This document shows positions 34,473-43,833 of a stretch of 64,000 nucleotides of DNA, piece after piece; the first letter of the stretch is position 1, and each line of letters opens with the position of its first letter. The stretch lies in NCBI RefSeq assembly GCF_030295745.1, contig NZ_AP027291.1:5766001-5830000 (forward strand), given 5' to 3'. A program made the position numbers and the translations under genes. This DNA is from Mycolicibacterium sp. TUM20985. GTDB lineage: Bacteria > Actinomycetota > Actinomycetes > Mycobacteriales > Mycobacteriaceae. The notes under the pieces were generated by a model. It worked only from the letters and a program-made list of their open reading frames with translations. It searched no databases and was not told the DNA's origin.

Positions 34473-35222
34473 TCACTCGTCGAGTCCGCCGACCAGCCGC
34501 ACGCGATTGGCCACGATGTCGGCGGTGACCTCGCCGAGCCGGCGGCCCGACGCGAAGGTGTGCGCACGCACCCTGTCGATGGCCTCGCTCACCGTCACGC
34601 CGAGCTGCTCGGCGACCATCCCGGCCGCCACGTGCATGCGGGAGCGGCTGGGTGGCGATCCCGCCAGCCGCGCGAGATCACCGGACGCCACGTCCGCGAT
34701 GCGCACGGACAGTTCGTCCGCGGCCGCGTGCAGCACGGTCCCGATGGCTTCGGCGTACTGCCGGGCGGCGTCGTCGTCGGCGGCCTTGAGCGCACCGCTT
34801 TCATGGCGATAGAGCTCCAGCACACCCAAGGGGACGGAACCGTCCTCGATTGGGTAACCGAAGACGGCGTCGACGCCGACGGCACCTGCCTCCCTGGCGA
34901 ACGCGGGCCACCGCGTATGGCTGCGCTCGCTGTCGAGGTCGGCGGCGGTGATGGGGCGACCACGGCGGTAGGCGTCGACACATGGGCCCTCACCGACGAG
35001 GAACTGCAGTTCGTCGAGGTGTTCTGCCACGGCGTCGGTCGCGTGCAACAGCTCGCGACTGTTCGAGGGCGTGTTCAAGATCACGAGTGCGCCGCCGTCG
35101 ACCTTGGTGGCGCGCACTGCCATGTCGCAGAGCAGCCCCACCCCGCCGGCGATGAAGGTGAGGGCGGTGTCGTCGGTCCAGTTCTCGGGATCGCGGGGCA
35201 TGTCGACCATGTCGGGGCTCAC
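34473..35222 (-). CDS. GAF-ANTAR regulatory protein
   Basis: 249 residues. The GAF domain spans roughly residues 20-170 (F-I-A-G-G-V-G-L-L-C-D-M, L-Q-F-L-V-G-E-G-P-C-V-D-A-Y) and the ANTAR three-helix RNA-binding domain roughly 180-245 (M-H-V-A-A-G-M-V-A-E-Q-L-G-V-T-V-S-E-A). ANTAR proteins bind paired hairpins in mRNA leaders and prevent termination, with GAF sensing a ligand or redox state. The GTG start overlaps the stop of the FAD-Rieske gene by four bases, so the two are co-expressed from its SigF-type promoter. Confidence 0.87.
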   Translation of the reverse strand: MSPDMVDMPRDPENWTDDTALTFIAGGVGLLCDMAVRATKVDGGALVILNTPSNSRELLHATDAVAEHLDELQFLVGEGPCVDAYRRGRPITAADLDSERSHTRWPAFAREAGAVGVDAVFGYPIEDGSVPLGVLELYRHESGALKAADDDAARQYAEAIGTVLHAAADELSVRIADVASGDLARLAGSPPSRSRMHVAAGMVAEQLGVTVSEAIDRVRAHTFASGRRLGEVTADIVANRVRLVGGLDE

Positions 35223-36730
35223 CCGAATTCACATGGCGTGAGGTCGTCGGTCGCCGGCCCTTCCAGCCGAGTGCCGTCGGGGGCGAATCGGGAGCCGTGG
35301 AGCGGGCATTCCCACGCCATGTCGGCGTCGTTCCAGTTGACGATGCCACCGAGGTGCGGGCACACCGGCGACACGACCCGCTCGACCCCGTCGACGACGC
35401 TGCGGGCGCGCAGATGCCACGGTGGGCCGCTGACCACGCCCCATCCGGTCGGAGGCCGATCGGTCGACGCGGCGATCGGAGTCACCCATCCCTTGGCGAG
35501 GTTGAAACCGACTTCGAGGTTCGCCTGCGCCAAGGTGGCGATGCCGGCCAGTTCGTGGGGGCTCCAGCTGGCGAACGCATCGGACCAGTCCATCCGACCG
35601 CCGAGGATCCGGCTGGACAGCGCCAAGGCGGCGGCGACCCCGTTGGTCATTCCCCACTTGTCGAAACCGGTTGCCACACAAATACTGTCGAGACGCGGCA
35701 GGATCGGGCCGACGTACGGCAGCTCGTCGACGGGCGAATAGTCCTGGGCCGACCAGACGTGCGTGCGCACCGCCCCGGGGAAGTGCGTCGTCGTCCAGGC
35801 GGCCAACTCGTCGAGTGCCTCCGACGGCGATTTCTCCCTGCCGACGGGATGGCCGGCCCCGCCGACGACCAGGGCCTCACCGTTCGCGGTCGGCGCGTAG
35901 CGCAGGGATCGCGTCGGTGAGTCGGCAGCCAGGTACATCCCGCGGGTGATGTCTCCGGGGACGTCGAACGCCATGCAGTAGGAACGCTGTGCCTTCAGTC
36001 GGGCGAAGAACCCGCCGCGGTCCAGGATCGGCATCCCCGTTGCGAGGACCAGTTGCCCCGTTCGGATGACGGTGTCCTCGGAATCGGTGTTCCGCACGTG
36101 CACCTTCAGCTTGCTGCCCGCACCGGACACGCGATGCACCCGGGCGCCCTGGACGAGCCGCCCGCCATGGTGTTCCAGTTCGGCAACCAGGCTGTCCAGC
36201 AAAGGCATTGGGTCGATCTGCGCCTGATCACGCAGCCGCACGCCACCGCGGTAGGGGAACGGCGTGCCGGCGTCATCTACCCATTCGGCGTCCAGGCCGG
36301 CGCCCTTCGCGGCCGCCAACTCCGCCTGCACCGTTGGCAGCCCATCCCCGGACTGCGCATAGGTGTAGGCGTCCTCCTGCTGGAAGGCGACCCCGCGACT
36401 CTCGCAGTGGCGAAGCAGCCACGCCTGGCCCTCACGGTTGCCCTGGACGTAGGCCGCCGCCATCCGGGATCCATGCTTGGCGGTGATCTTCGACAGCTTG
36501 CTGCCCTGCAACAGGCTGATCTTGCCCGTCGTGTTCCCCGTCGTGCATGCGCCCACCGTCCGCGCCTCGAGGACCAGCACGTCCTTCCCCGCCCTTGCTA
36601 GCAGGGCGGCGGTGACGAGGCCGGTGATGCCCGCCCCGACGACGACCACGTCGGCCGACGGCCGGCCCGGCACTCCGACGCGCGACGGCATGGCGGTGAC
36701 GACACGATCAGCAAGCCAGAGCGATGTCAT
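35219..36730 (-). CDS. FAD-dependent oxidoreductase with C-terminal Rieske domain
   Basis: 503 residues. N-terminal DAO-type flavin domain (V-V-V-G-A-G-I-T-G-L-V-T-A-A), a G-M-T-N-G substrate-side motif and a C-terminal Rieske [2Fe-2S] domain with C-P-H-L-G-G and C-P-L-H-G-S-R-F, i.e. C-x-H...C-x2-H. The ATG at 36730 is preferred: the ATG at 36742 lies inside the -10 element of a SigF promoter and the more distal starts lie beyond it. Related proteins are annotated as FAD-Rieske oxidoreductases with unknown substrate. First gene of the operon with the GAF-ANTAR regulator. Confidence 0.86.
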   Translation of the reverse strand: MTSLWLADRVVTAMPSRVGVPGRPSADVVVVGAGITGLVTAALLARAGKDVLVLEARTVGACTTGNTTGKISLLQGSKLSKITAKHGSRMAAAYVQGNREGQAWLLRHCESRGVAFQQEDAYTYAQSGDGLPTVQAELAAAKGAGLDAEWVDDAGTPFPYRGGVRLRDQAQIDPMPLLDSLVAELEHHGGRLVQGARVHRVSGAGSKLKVHVRNTDSEDTVIRTGQLVLATGMPILDRGGFFARLKAQRSYCMAFDVPGDITRGMYLAADSPTRSLRYAPTANGEALVVGGAGHPVGREKSPSEALDELAAWTTTHFPGAVRTHVWSAQDYSPVDELPYVGPILPRLDSICVATGFDKWGMTNGVAAALALSSRILGGRMDWSDAFASWSPHELAGIATLAQANLEVGFNLAKGWVTPIAASTDRPPTGWGVVSGPPWHLRARSVVDGVERVVSPVCPHLGGIVNWNDADMAWECPLHGSRFAPDGTRLEGPATDDLTPCEFG

Positions 36731-36740
36731 TCTCGCCGCC

Positions 36741-36765
36741 ATACCCCGATGAGGGTCGACCAAAC
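36741..36765 (-). promoter_or_regulatory. SigF promoter of the FAD-Rieske/GAF-ANTAR operon
   Basis: Minus strand: GTTT at 36765-36762 (CGTTT), 15-base spacer, GGGTAT at 36746-36741. Start near 36734, four bases before the ATG at 36730. Confidence 0.72.
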
Positions 36766-36870
36766 GCGCTCTGCACCTCGGTGTAAGCGGCACGACGTCG
36801 GGTATAGGTCCGCGGTGCCCCTTACACAGCGCTCCCGCCCTGCCTCCGCCAAGCACTTCTGCGGCACCTG

Positions 36871-38886
36871 GTGACGGCCGCACCCACGCCGGTGTCCGAG
36901 GACCTGCGCCGCCTGGCCGCCGCACACGGCGTGGCCACCTCGTATCGCAACGAGAAGCGGGAACCGGTGGAGGTCGACGCCGACGTCGTGATCCGCGTGC
37001 TCGGGTTGCTCGACGTCGAGGCGGGCACCGAGGCGGATCGCCGTCGCGAACTGCTTCGCCTGGCCGAACTCGACCGCGCGGGGGCGCTCCCGCCGACGGT
37101 GGCCGTGCGCGTCGACGGGCGTCCGCATCGGATCCCGGGTGCCGTCGCCCTGGTGACCGAGGACGGCGACCGGATCGAGGTTCGCGACGAGCTTCCCGGT
37201 GATCTGTCGCCGGGCTGGTATCGCCTGCACACCGCCAACGGCCAGGACGTCACCCTGGTGGCCGCTCCACCGAAAGTCCCTCAGGCACCAGCCACCTGGG
37301 GCTGGATGCTCCAGCTCTACGGGCTGCGTTCGGACCGCTCCTGGGGAATCGGGGATCTGGGCGACCTGCGGGAGTTCGTCGAGTGGACCGCCGAGGAACA
37401 CGGTTCAGGCGCCGCCCTGCTCAACCCGCTGCATGCGCCGGGCCCGACGCACCCGGTTCAACCGTCGCCCTACACACCATCCAGTCGACGGTTCGCCAAC
37501 CCGCTCGCGCTGCGGATCGAGGACATCGACGCCTACCGCCGGGCCGACCCCGACACACGCGCGGAGGTGGACGCACTCCGCGTCTCGTCGCACACCGAAC
37601 GCATCGACCATGACCTGGTCTGGGCGGCGAAACGCGCCGCCCTGGAGCTACTTTGGCGCGCGGAGGGTCGACCCGATCCCCTAACCGCGCCGGACGCGAC
37701 CGAAGGCCTCCGGGACTGGGCCACCTACTGCGCCCTCGCCGAGCGGCACGGTGGTCGGTGGAGCCGGTGGCCCGCACCGCTGCGCGACGTCACCGCACCA
37801 GCGGTGGCGGCAGCGCGTCGGGAGTTGGCGCCGCGGTTGGCGTTTCACGCCTGGGTGCAGCAGCGGTGCGCCGAGCAATTGACCGCCGTCCGGGACACCG
37901 CCCGAGACGCCGGCATGGCACTGGGCGTGCTGCACGACCTCGCGGTAGGGGTCGACGCGGACGGTGCGGATGCGTGGGCGCTAGCCGACGTGCTGGCCGC
38001 CGGAGTCAGCATCGGCGCGCCGCCGGACAATTTCACGCCTCGCGGTCAGGACTGGGGGCTACCGCCATGGCGGCCGGATCGTCTCGCCGCGTCCGGCTAC
38101 GCCGCGCTGCGCGACATGCTGCGCGCCGTGCTCGGCCACGCCGACGGGTTGCGGATCGACCACGTCGCCGGACTGTGGCGACTGTGGTGGATTCCGCCGG
38201 GCGACAGCCCGGCTCGCGGCACCTATGTGCACTACGACGCGGACGTCATGCTCGCGGTACTCGCGCTGGAAGCGCACCGGGCCGGGGCCACCGTGGTCGG
38301 CGAGGACCTGGGGACGGTGGAGCCCGAGGTCACCGAGGCACTCGCCGACGACGACATGATGGGCTGCGCGGTGTCCTGGTTCACCCGCGACGAGGACGCG
38401 CCGGGGGAACCACTACTGCCGTCGAAGGCGTGGCCGGCGCGGGCCGCGGCCAGCTTGTCCACGCACGACCTGCCGACGGCGGCGGGATTCCTGCGCGGTG
38501 AGCACGTTCGGGCGCGGGCCGACCTGGGTCTGCTCGACGACGTGCCCGCCGAGCAGGCCAACGCCGACCGGGAGCGTGCCGAATGGGTGGCGCTACTGCG
38601 GGCCGAGGGTCTGCTGCCTGCCGGCGACGGCGCCTCGCCACCGGAGGAATCGGCGATCATCCTCGCCATGCACCGCTTCCTGGCGTCGACGCCCAGCCAC
38701 CTCAAGCTGGTGTCACCCTACGACGTGATCGCCGAGCCGCGGCAGCCCAATCTGCCGGGGACCGTTGATGAATACCCCAACTGGCGGCTCCCGCTGGCGA
38801 TGACTCTCGAACAACTGCGCGACGACCCGAGGGTCGCGGAGGTCGCGGCCGCCTTTCGCTCCGTGGACGCGGCCGGCGAGGGCTAA
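36871..38886 (+). CDS. malQ: 4-alpha-glucanotransferase MalQ
   Basis: 671 residues from a GTG. Disproportionates maltooligosaccharides (GH77). W-G-W-M-L-Q-L-Y-G-L-R-S-D-R-S-W-G-I-G-D-L-G-D-L (two blocks), N-P-L-H-A, then D-G-L-R-I-D-H-V-A-G-L (nucleophile Asp), G-E-D-L-G-T-V (acid/base Glu) and S-T-H-D-L-P-T (transition-state Asp) form the catalytic series. The N-terminal approximately 90 residues are the family's additional domain. Convergent with the polyol dehydrogenase; not obviously part of the sugar operons. Confidence 0.93.
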   Translation: MTAAPTPVSEDLRRLAAAHGVATSYRNEKREPVEVDADVVIRVLGLLDVEAGTEADRRRELLRLAELDRAGALPPTVAVRVDGRPHRIPGAVALVTEDGDRIEVRDELPGDLSPGWYRLHTANGQDVTLVAAPPKVPQAPATWGWMLQLYGLRSDRSWGIGDLGDLREFVEWTAEEHGSGAALLNPLHAPGPTHPVQPSPYTPSSRRFANPLALRIEDIDAYRRADPDTRAEVDALRVSSHTERIDHDLVWAAKRAALELLWRAEGRPDPLTAPDATEGLRDWATYCALAERHGGRWSRWPAPLRDVTAPAVAAARRELAPRLAFHAWVQQRCAEQLTAVRDTARDAGMALGVLHDLAVGVDADGADAWALADVLAAGVSIGAPPDNFTPRGQDWGLPPWRPDRLAASGYAALRDMLRAVLGHADGLRIDHVAGLWRLWWIPPGDSPARGTYVHYDADVMLAVLALEAHRAGATVVGEDLGTVEPEVTEALADDDMMGCAVSWFTRDEDAPGEPLLPSKAWPARAAASLSTHDLPTAAGFLRGEHVRARADLGLLDDVPAEQANADRERAEWVALLRAEGLLPAGDGASPPEESAIILAMHRFLASTPSHLKLVSPYDVIAEPRQPNLPGTVDEYPNWRLPLAMTLEQLRDDPRVAEVAAAFRSVDAAGEG

Positions 38887-38909
38887 CCTGCCCGGGTGCC
38901 GCGGCGGGC

Positions 38910-39920
38910 TCAGCTGGCCGACGCGGCGACCACGACCTTGTCGCCGCGGCGTTCGGCGGCGGCTCGAAAGGCCTTGTCCGCCTCGGCGAGTGGATACCGC
39001 TCGGTGACCAGTAGGTCGAGGTCGACGCCTGAGCCGGCCAGGGCGATGGCGCGCGGGTAGGTGTCGTTCATCCGTCGGACCATCGCGAACGTCAGACCCT
39101 TGCGGCGGGCCGGAGCGGCCGGGAACGACGACCGCTCTTCAGAAGGTATCCCCGCCAATGCGATTCGGGCGCCCGGCCGGGCCGCGGCGACGGCGGTGTT
39201 GATCGCCGCGTCGGTACCCGCCACCTCCAGCACGACGTCGACCCCTCTGCCGGCCGTGGCATCGAGCACCGCGCCGACGCCATTCTCGGTCGACCACGCC
39301 TCGTCCGCCCCGCACCGCAGCGCCGTCGCCCTGCGGTGCTCGAGGGGTTCCACGGCGAACACCCGCGAAGCACCCTGACGTCGGGCCACCTGGATGGCCA
39401 GCGCTCCGATCGGGCCGGCGCCCACCACCAGGACGTCGGACCCGCGCCGCAGGTGGCTGACCCCCACCGTGTGGAGCGCGACACCAAGCGGTTCTAGGAG
39501 TGCTCCCGCATCGTCGCTGAGATCGTCGGGCAGCGGGTGCAACAGCCGGTCCGGCCAGAACAGCTGCTCGCGCATCGCGCCGTCGAGCGTGCCGTGACCG
39601 GCAAACTGCACGGTGGGACAGAGGTTTTGGTAGCCGACGCGACACATCTCGCACACCTCGCAAGGGATCGCGGGGTCGACGGCCACGCGGCGCCCGGCGT
39701 ACGGTCCGGTGAGAGCGACGGCCGCGAACTCGTGTCCAGGGACGACGGGTCTCTCGATGCGGTTCTCGCCGATGCCGCCGTCGGTGAACCAGTGCAGGTC
39801 GGATCCGCAGATGCCGACCGACGTCACCGCGAGACGCGACCAACCCGGTTCGGGTTCAACGGGTTCCGGCTCGTCCCCGATACGCAGGTCGCCGACGGCG
39901 TGCAGGCGGGCGGCGATCAT
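38910..39920 (-). CDS. Zinc-dependent polyol/L-idonate-type dehydrogenase
   Basis: 336-residue medium-chain dehydrogenase. G-I-C-G-S-D-L-H-W and P-G-H-E-F supply the catalytic zinc ligands (Cys, His, Glu), C-E-V-C-E-M-C-R-V-G-Y-Q-N-L-C the structural zinc, and V-G-A-G-P-I-G-A-L-A the NAD-binding loop. The nearest relatives oxidise L-idonate, sorbitol, xylitol or arabitol. It begins 15 bases after araA and is the last gene of the arabinose operon, so a pentitol (for example arabitol or ribitol) or an arabinose-derived substrate is the most likely one; that is inferred from position. Confidence 0.88.
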   Translation of the reverse strand: MIAARLHAVGDLRIGDEPEPVEPEPGWSRLAVTSVGICGSDLHWFTDGGIGENRIERPVVPGHEFAAVALTGPYAGRRVAVDPAIPCEVCEMCRVGYQNLCPTVQFAGHGTLDGAMREQLFWPDRLLHPLPDDLSDDAGALLEPLGVALHTVGVSHLRRGSDVLVVGAGPIGALAIQVARRQGASRVFAVEPLEHRRATALRCGADEAWSTENGVGAVLDATAGRGVDVVLEVAGTDAAINTAVAAARPGARIALAGIPSEERSSFPAAPARRKGLTFAMVRRMNDTYPRAIALAGSGVDLDLLVTERYPLAEADKAFRAAAERRGDKVVVAASAS

Positions 39921-39935
39921 CGGGTCATGTCCGCG

Positions 39936-41447
39936 TCACAGCCCGGCGGCGACGTGGTGGTACACGTCGTTCCACTTCAGTTCGTGGGCGATGCCCCGGA
40001 CCGTGGTGTCGGCGTCGATGACCAGCAACTCGGTGTCCGTCATCGCGGCGAAGTCGTCGATGGTGTCCGTGCCGACCGCGGTGGTCAGCACGGTGTGGTG
40101 TGGCGCGCCGGCCATCAACCACGCCTCGGCGGAGGTGGACCAGCACGGCAGCGGTTCCCACACCGCGCACGCCACCGGTAGGTTCGGTAACGGCTGCGTC
40201 GGCTCGACGACGTGAACCTCGTTGGCTACCAAACGGAATCGTGAACCCATGTCGCAGATGCCGATGATGACGGCGTCGCCGGCGGCGGCGGTGAAGCGCA
40301 GTCGCACCGGGTCTTCGCGACCACCGATGGCAAGTGGATGCACCTCCAGCGTCGGGGTGCCCGCGGCGATACTGGGGCATACCTCCAGCATGTGCGCGCC
40401 AAGGATGCGCTCGTGGCCCGCGGTCAGATCGTAGGTGTAGTCCTCCATGAACGACGTACCGCCCGGCAGTCCCTCGGCCATCACCTTGACGGCACGTAGC
40501 ATCATCGAGGTCTTCCAGTCGCCCTCGCCGCCGAACCCGTAGCCGTCGGCCATCAACCGCTGCACCGCCAAGCCGGGTAGCTGTCGCAGCCCGCCGAGGT
40601 CCTCGAAGTTCGTAGTGAAGGCGTGGAAATTACCGTCCTGCAGGAACTTCCGTAGACCCAGCTCGATCTGAGCCCCGTGCCGCAGGGAGGCGTGCCGGTC
40701 ACCGCCGGAGCGCAGTTCGGCAGCGATGTCGTAGGTGTTCTCGTACTCGCGGATCAGCTTGTCGATGTCGGCGGGCCGGACCCGCTGCACCACCTCGACG
40801 AGGTCGTTGACGCCGTAGGTGTCGATGGACGCGCCGAAGTGCGCCTCGGCCTCGACCTTGTCGCCCTCGGTGACGGCGACCCCGCGCATGTTGTCGCCGA
40901 ACCGCGCCAGCTTCAGCGTCGAGAGCTCGGCGTGCCCGAGTGCTGCACGCACCCACGACCCGATCCTGGCGCGGGTGTGCGGGTCGTCGACGTGACCGGC
41001 GATGGTCTTTCGGGACGTCGACAACCGGGACTGGATGTAGCCGAACTCGCGGTCACCGTGGGCGGCCTGATTGAGGTTCATGAAGTCCATGTCGATGCTG
41101 TCCCATGGCAGTTCGACGCCGAACTGGGTGTGCAGGTGCAGCAGAGGCTTGCGCAGTGCCTTTAGCCCGCGGATCCACATCTTCGCCGGCGAGAACGTGT
41201 GCATCCAGGCGATCACGCCGATGCACTCGGGTGTGCTGCTCGCCTCGGTGAGCACGCGGGCGATCTGGTCGGCGTCGGTGACCACGGGGATCCAGCGCAC
41301 CTCGACCGGGATCTCGGTGCTGCCGTCGAGCCGCTCGGCGATCTGGCGGGACTGATCGGCGACCTGGTCGAGGATCTCCTGCCCGTACATGGACTGGCTG
41401 CCCGTGATCATCCAGACCTGGCTGGTGACGAGTCTGGACGCGATCAT
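39936..41447 (-). CDS. araA: L-arabinose isomerase
   Basis: 503 residues converting L-arabinose to L-ribulose in the cytoplasm with Mn2+. G-S-Q-S-M-Y-G near residue 17, F-M-E-D-Y-T-Y-D-L and G-A-H-M-L-E-V-C-P (the two metal-binding Glu and a His) and the C-terminal M-A-G-A-P-H-H-T-V (last His) are all present and in the expected order. Start overlaps the araD stop by four bases (ATGA). Length is normal. Within the operon order araB-araD-araA. Confidence 0.96.
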   Translation of the reverse strand: MIASRLVTSQVWMITGSQSMYGQEILDQVADQSRQIAERLDGSTEIPVEVRWIPVVTDADQIARVLTEASSTPECIGVIAWMHTFSPAKMWIRGLKALRKPLLHLHTQFGVELPWDSIDMDFMNLNQAAHGDREFGYIQSRLSTSRKTIAGHVDDPHTRARIGSWVRAALGHAELSTLKLARFGDNMRGVAVTEGDKVEAEAHFGASIDTYGVNDLVEVVQRVRPADIDKLIREYENTYDIAAELRSGGDRHASLRHGAQIELGLRKFLQDGNFHAFTTNFEDLGGLRQLPGLAVQRLMADGYGFGGEGDWKTSMMLRAVKVMAEGLPGGTSFMEDYTYDLTAGHERILGAHMLEVCPSIAAGTPTLEVHPLAIGGREDPVRLRFTAAAGDAVIIGICDMGSRFRLVANEVHVVEPTQPLPNLPVACAVWEPLPCWSTSAEAWLMAGAPHHTVLTTAVGTDTIDDFAAMTDTELLVIDADTTVRGIAHELKWNDVYHHVAAGL

Positions 41448-42157
41448 CGCTGGTTCTCCTCGAGAGTGTCGGCGTGCGGGCTGGTTTGGCCGTACACGTT
41501 CTGGTAGCGCTCGAACAACGCCGTCACGTCCGCCGCATCGATGGATGGCGCCATGCCGAGTTGACGGCTGATGTGTACGGTCCGGGCGACGTCCTCGACC
41601 ATGACCGCCGCCTTCACCGCGTCACGGGCCGTGCGGCCGATGGTGAAGGGGCCGTGGTGCCGCATCAGGACCGCTGGAGATCGGCTGTCGCGCAACGTCT
41701 CGACGATGCCGCGGCCGATCGAGTCGTCACCGATGAGCGCGAAGGGACCGACCGGAACATCACCGCCGAACTCGTCGGCGATCATGGTGAGCACGCACGG
41801 GATGGGCTCACCCCTGGCGGCCCACGCCGTGGCATACGTGGAGTGGGTGTGCACGACACCGCCCACCTCGGGCATGTGCCGGTAGACGTATGCATGCGCG
41901 GCGGTGTCCGACGACGGGTTGAGCGCACCGTCGACGAGGTTGCCGTACAGGTCGCACACCACCATGTCGTCGGCGGTCAGCGAATCGTAGTCCGCCCCGG
42001 ACGGTTTGATCACCATGAGGTCGCTGTCGGGCACCCTGGCCGAGACGTTGCCCGCGGTCCAGATCACCAGCTCGTAGTGCGTCAGCTGCGCGTGGAGTTC
42101 GCAGACCTCGCGGCGCAGCCTGGCGATGACGCGGTCGGTCTCGGACGTGACGGTCAT
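41444..42157 (-). CDS. araD: L-ribulose-5-phosphate 4-epimerase
   Basis: 237 residues. Converts L-ribulose 5-phosphate to D-xylulose 5-phosphate. Class II aldolase/epimerase fold with G-N-V-S-A-R, K-P-S-G, the zinc site V-V-H-T-H-S-T-Y-A (two His) and R-H-H-G-P-F (third His). Coupled by four-base overlaps to araB upstream and araA downstream. No unusual features. Confidence 0.95.
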   Translation of the reverse strand: MTVTSETDRVIARLRREVCELHAQLTHYELVIWTAGNVSARVPDSDLMVIKPSGADYDSLTADDMVVCDLYGNLVDGALNPSSDTAAHAYVYRHMPEVGGVVHTHSTYATAWAARGEPIPCVLTMIADEFGGDVPVGPFALIGDDSIGRGIVETLRDSRSPAVLMRHHGPFTIGRTARDAVKAAVMVEDVARTVHISRQLGMAPSIDAADVTALFERYQNVYGQTSPHADTLEENQR

Positions 42158-43833
42158 CGCAGCGCTCCGATCGCGTCGCGCGACCCGATGCGACGCAGCC
42201 GGCGCATCATGTCGTTACCGCGCCCGAACCAGTCATACATCGACACGTACTCGCGATAGAGCTCGTCGTAGAGCGCGACGTTCTCTGGTATCGGGTTGTA
42301 GGCTCCGCGGATTCGCCGACCCATCTGCTTGGCGGCGGCGCGGACGTCGTCGAAGGCGCCCGCCGCGGTGGCCGCGTGGATCGCCGCACCCAGCGCGGGT
42401 GCCTGCGTCGAGGGCACCGTCGACAGTGGCAGGCCCACCACGTCGGCGTAGATCTGCATCAGGAGGCGGTTCTTCAGCAGGCCGCCTGCCACCACCAGCT
42501 CGGTGACCGGAACACCGCTGTCGACGAAGGTCTCGACGATCATTCGGGTGCCGAAGGCGGTGGCCTCCAGCAACGCCCGGTACATGTCGACACACGTGGT
42601 CTTCAACGTCTGCCCGACGATGACCCCGGACAGTTCGTGGTCCACCAGGACAGACCGGTTGCCGCTGTGCCAGTCCAGCGCGACCAGCCCGTGCTCACCG
42701 ACCCGCTGCGGGGCGGCCAGCTCGGTGAGGTATTCGTGCAGGGTGATGCCACGACGGCGCGCCTCGACCTGGTACCGCTCCGGGACGCAGTTGTCGATGA
42801 ACCAGGCGAAGATGTCCCCCACGCCGGACTGGCCGGCTTCGTAACCCCAACTCCCCTCGAGGATCCCACCGTCGACGACGCCGCACATACCGGGTACCTC
42901 GCGCAGCACGTCGGAGTTCATCACATGGCAGGTGGACGTGCCGATGATCGCCACCAGCTCGCCGGACTCCAGCGCGTCGGCGGCCGCGACGGTCACGTGG
43001 GCATCGACGTTGCCCACGGCCACCGAGATGCCCTCGGGCAACCCGGTCCACTGCGCGGCCTCGGCGGTGAGGGTTCCGGCGCGGTCGCCGAGTTGGCCGA
43101 TCGCGTGATCCAGCTTCTCGGTGACGAAGTCGGCGAAATCCGGGTGCACCTCGGCGAGGAAGTCCCGGGAGGGGTACCTGCCGTCCTGGCGGATGCCCTT
43201 GTACCCGGCGGTGCACGCGTTGCGGACGTAGCTGCCGCACAGCTGCCAGACGATCCAGTCGGCGGCCTCGACGAAGTGGTCCATGGTCGCGTACATCTGC
43301 GGATCCTCTTCCAGGATCTGCAGCGCCTTGGCGAACTCCCACTCACTGGAGATCAGCCCGCCGTAGCGCGGCAACCAGGTCTCACCCCGTTGGGCCGCAA
43401 CGGTATTGATGCGGTCGGCCTGGGGTTGCGGCGAATGGTGGCGCCACAACTTCGCGTAGGCGTGCGGCCGGTCGGCGAACTGCTCGAGATCGCAGAGCGG
43501 CGTCCCGTCGTCGAGCACCGGCACCATGGTGCAGGCGGTGAAGTCGGTGCCGATGCCGATGACGTCGGACGGATCGATGCCGGCCCTGGCCACGGCTTCG
43601 GGGACCGCGGTACGCAGCACGTCGACGTAGTCGGAGGGAACTTGAAGAGCCGTGGACGCCGGCAGCCTGACGTCGTGACCGGGCAGCGTCTCGGAGACCA
43701 CACCGTGTTCGTAGACGTGTTCGGCGCTCGCCAGCTCGTGCCCGTCGCTGATGCGTACCACCAGGGCCCGTCCGGAGAGGGTGCCGAAATCGACTCCGAC
43801 GGTGTATTTCTCGGTGGCCTGCTCGCCGCTCAT
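42154..43833 (-). CDS. araB: FGGY-family ribulokinase
   Basis: 559 residues, ATP-dependent phosphorylation of L-ribulose. The N-terminal ATPase loop G-V-D-F-G-T-L-S-G-R, the substrate motif G-I-G-T-D-F-T-A-C-T, and the C-terminal FGGY signature region (V-V-A-G-G-L-L-K-N-R) are present. Length and T-L-S-G-R loop are typical of AraB rather than xylulokinase. Overlaps the LacI gene and araD by four bases each. Confidence 0.95.
   Translation of the reverse strand: MSGEQATEKYTVGVDFGTLSGRALVVRISDGHELASAEHVYEHGVVSETLPGHDVRLPASTALQVPSDYVDVLRTAVPEAVARAGIDPSDVIGIGTDFTACTMVPVLDDGTPLCDLEQFADRPHAYAKLWRHHSPQPQADRINTVAAQRGETWLPRYGGLISSEWEFAKALQILEEDPQMYATMDHFVEAADWIVWQLCGSYVRNACTAGYKGIRQDGRYPSRDFLAEVHPDFADFVTEKLDHAIGQLGDRAGTLTAEAAQWTGLPEGISVAVGNVDAHVTVAAADALESGELVAIIGTSTCHVMNSDVLREVPGMCGVVDGGILEGSWGYEAGQSGVGDIFAWFIDNCVPERYQVEARRRGITLHEYLTELAAPQRVGEHGLVALDWHSGNRSVLVDHELSGVIVGQTLKTTCVDMYRALLEATAFGTRMIVETFVDSGVPVTELVVAGGLLKNRLLMQIYADVVGLPLSTVPSTQAPALGAAIHAATAAGAFDDVRAAAKQMGRRIRGAYNPIPENVALYDELYREYVSMYDWFGRGNDMMRRLRRIGSRDAIGALR

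Noticed and set aside
36731..36925. Longer N-terminus for the FAD-Rieske oxidoreductase.
   Set aside because: The segment contains the SigF promoter, and the ATG at 36742 overlaps its -10 element.
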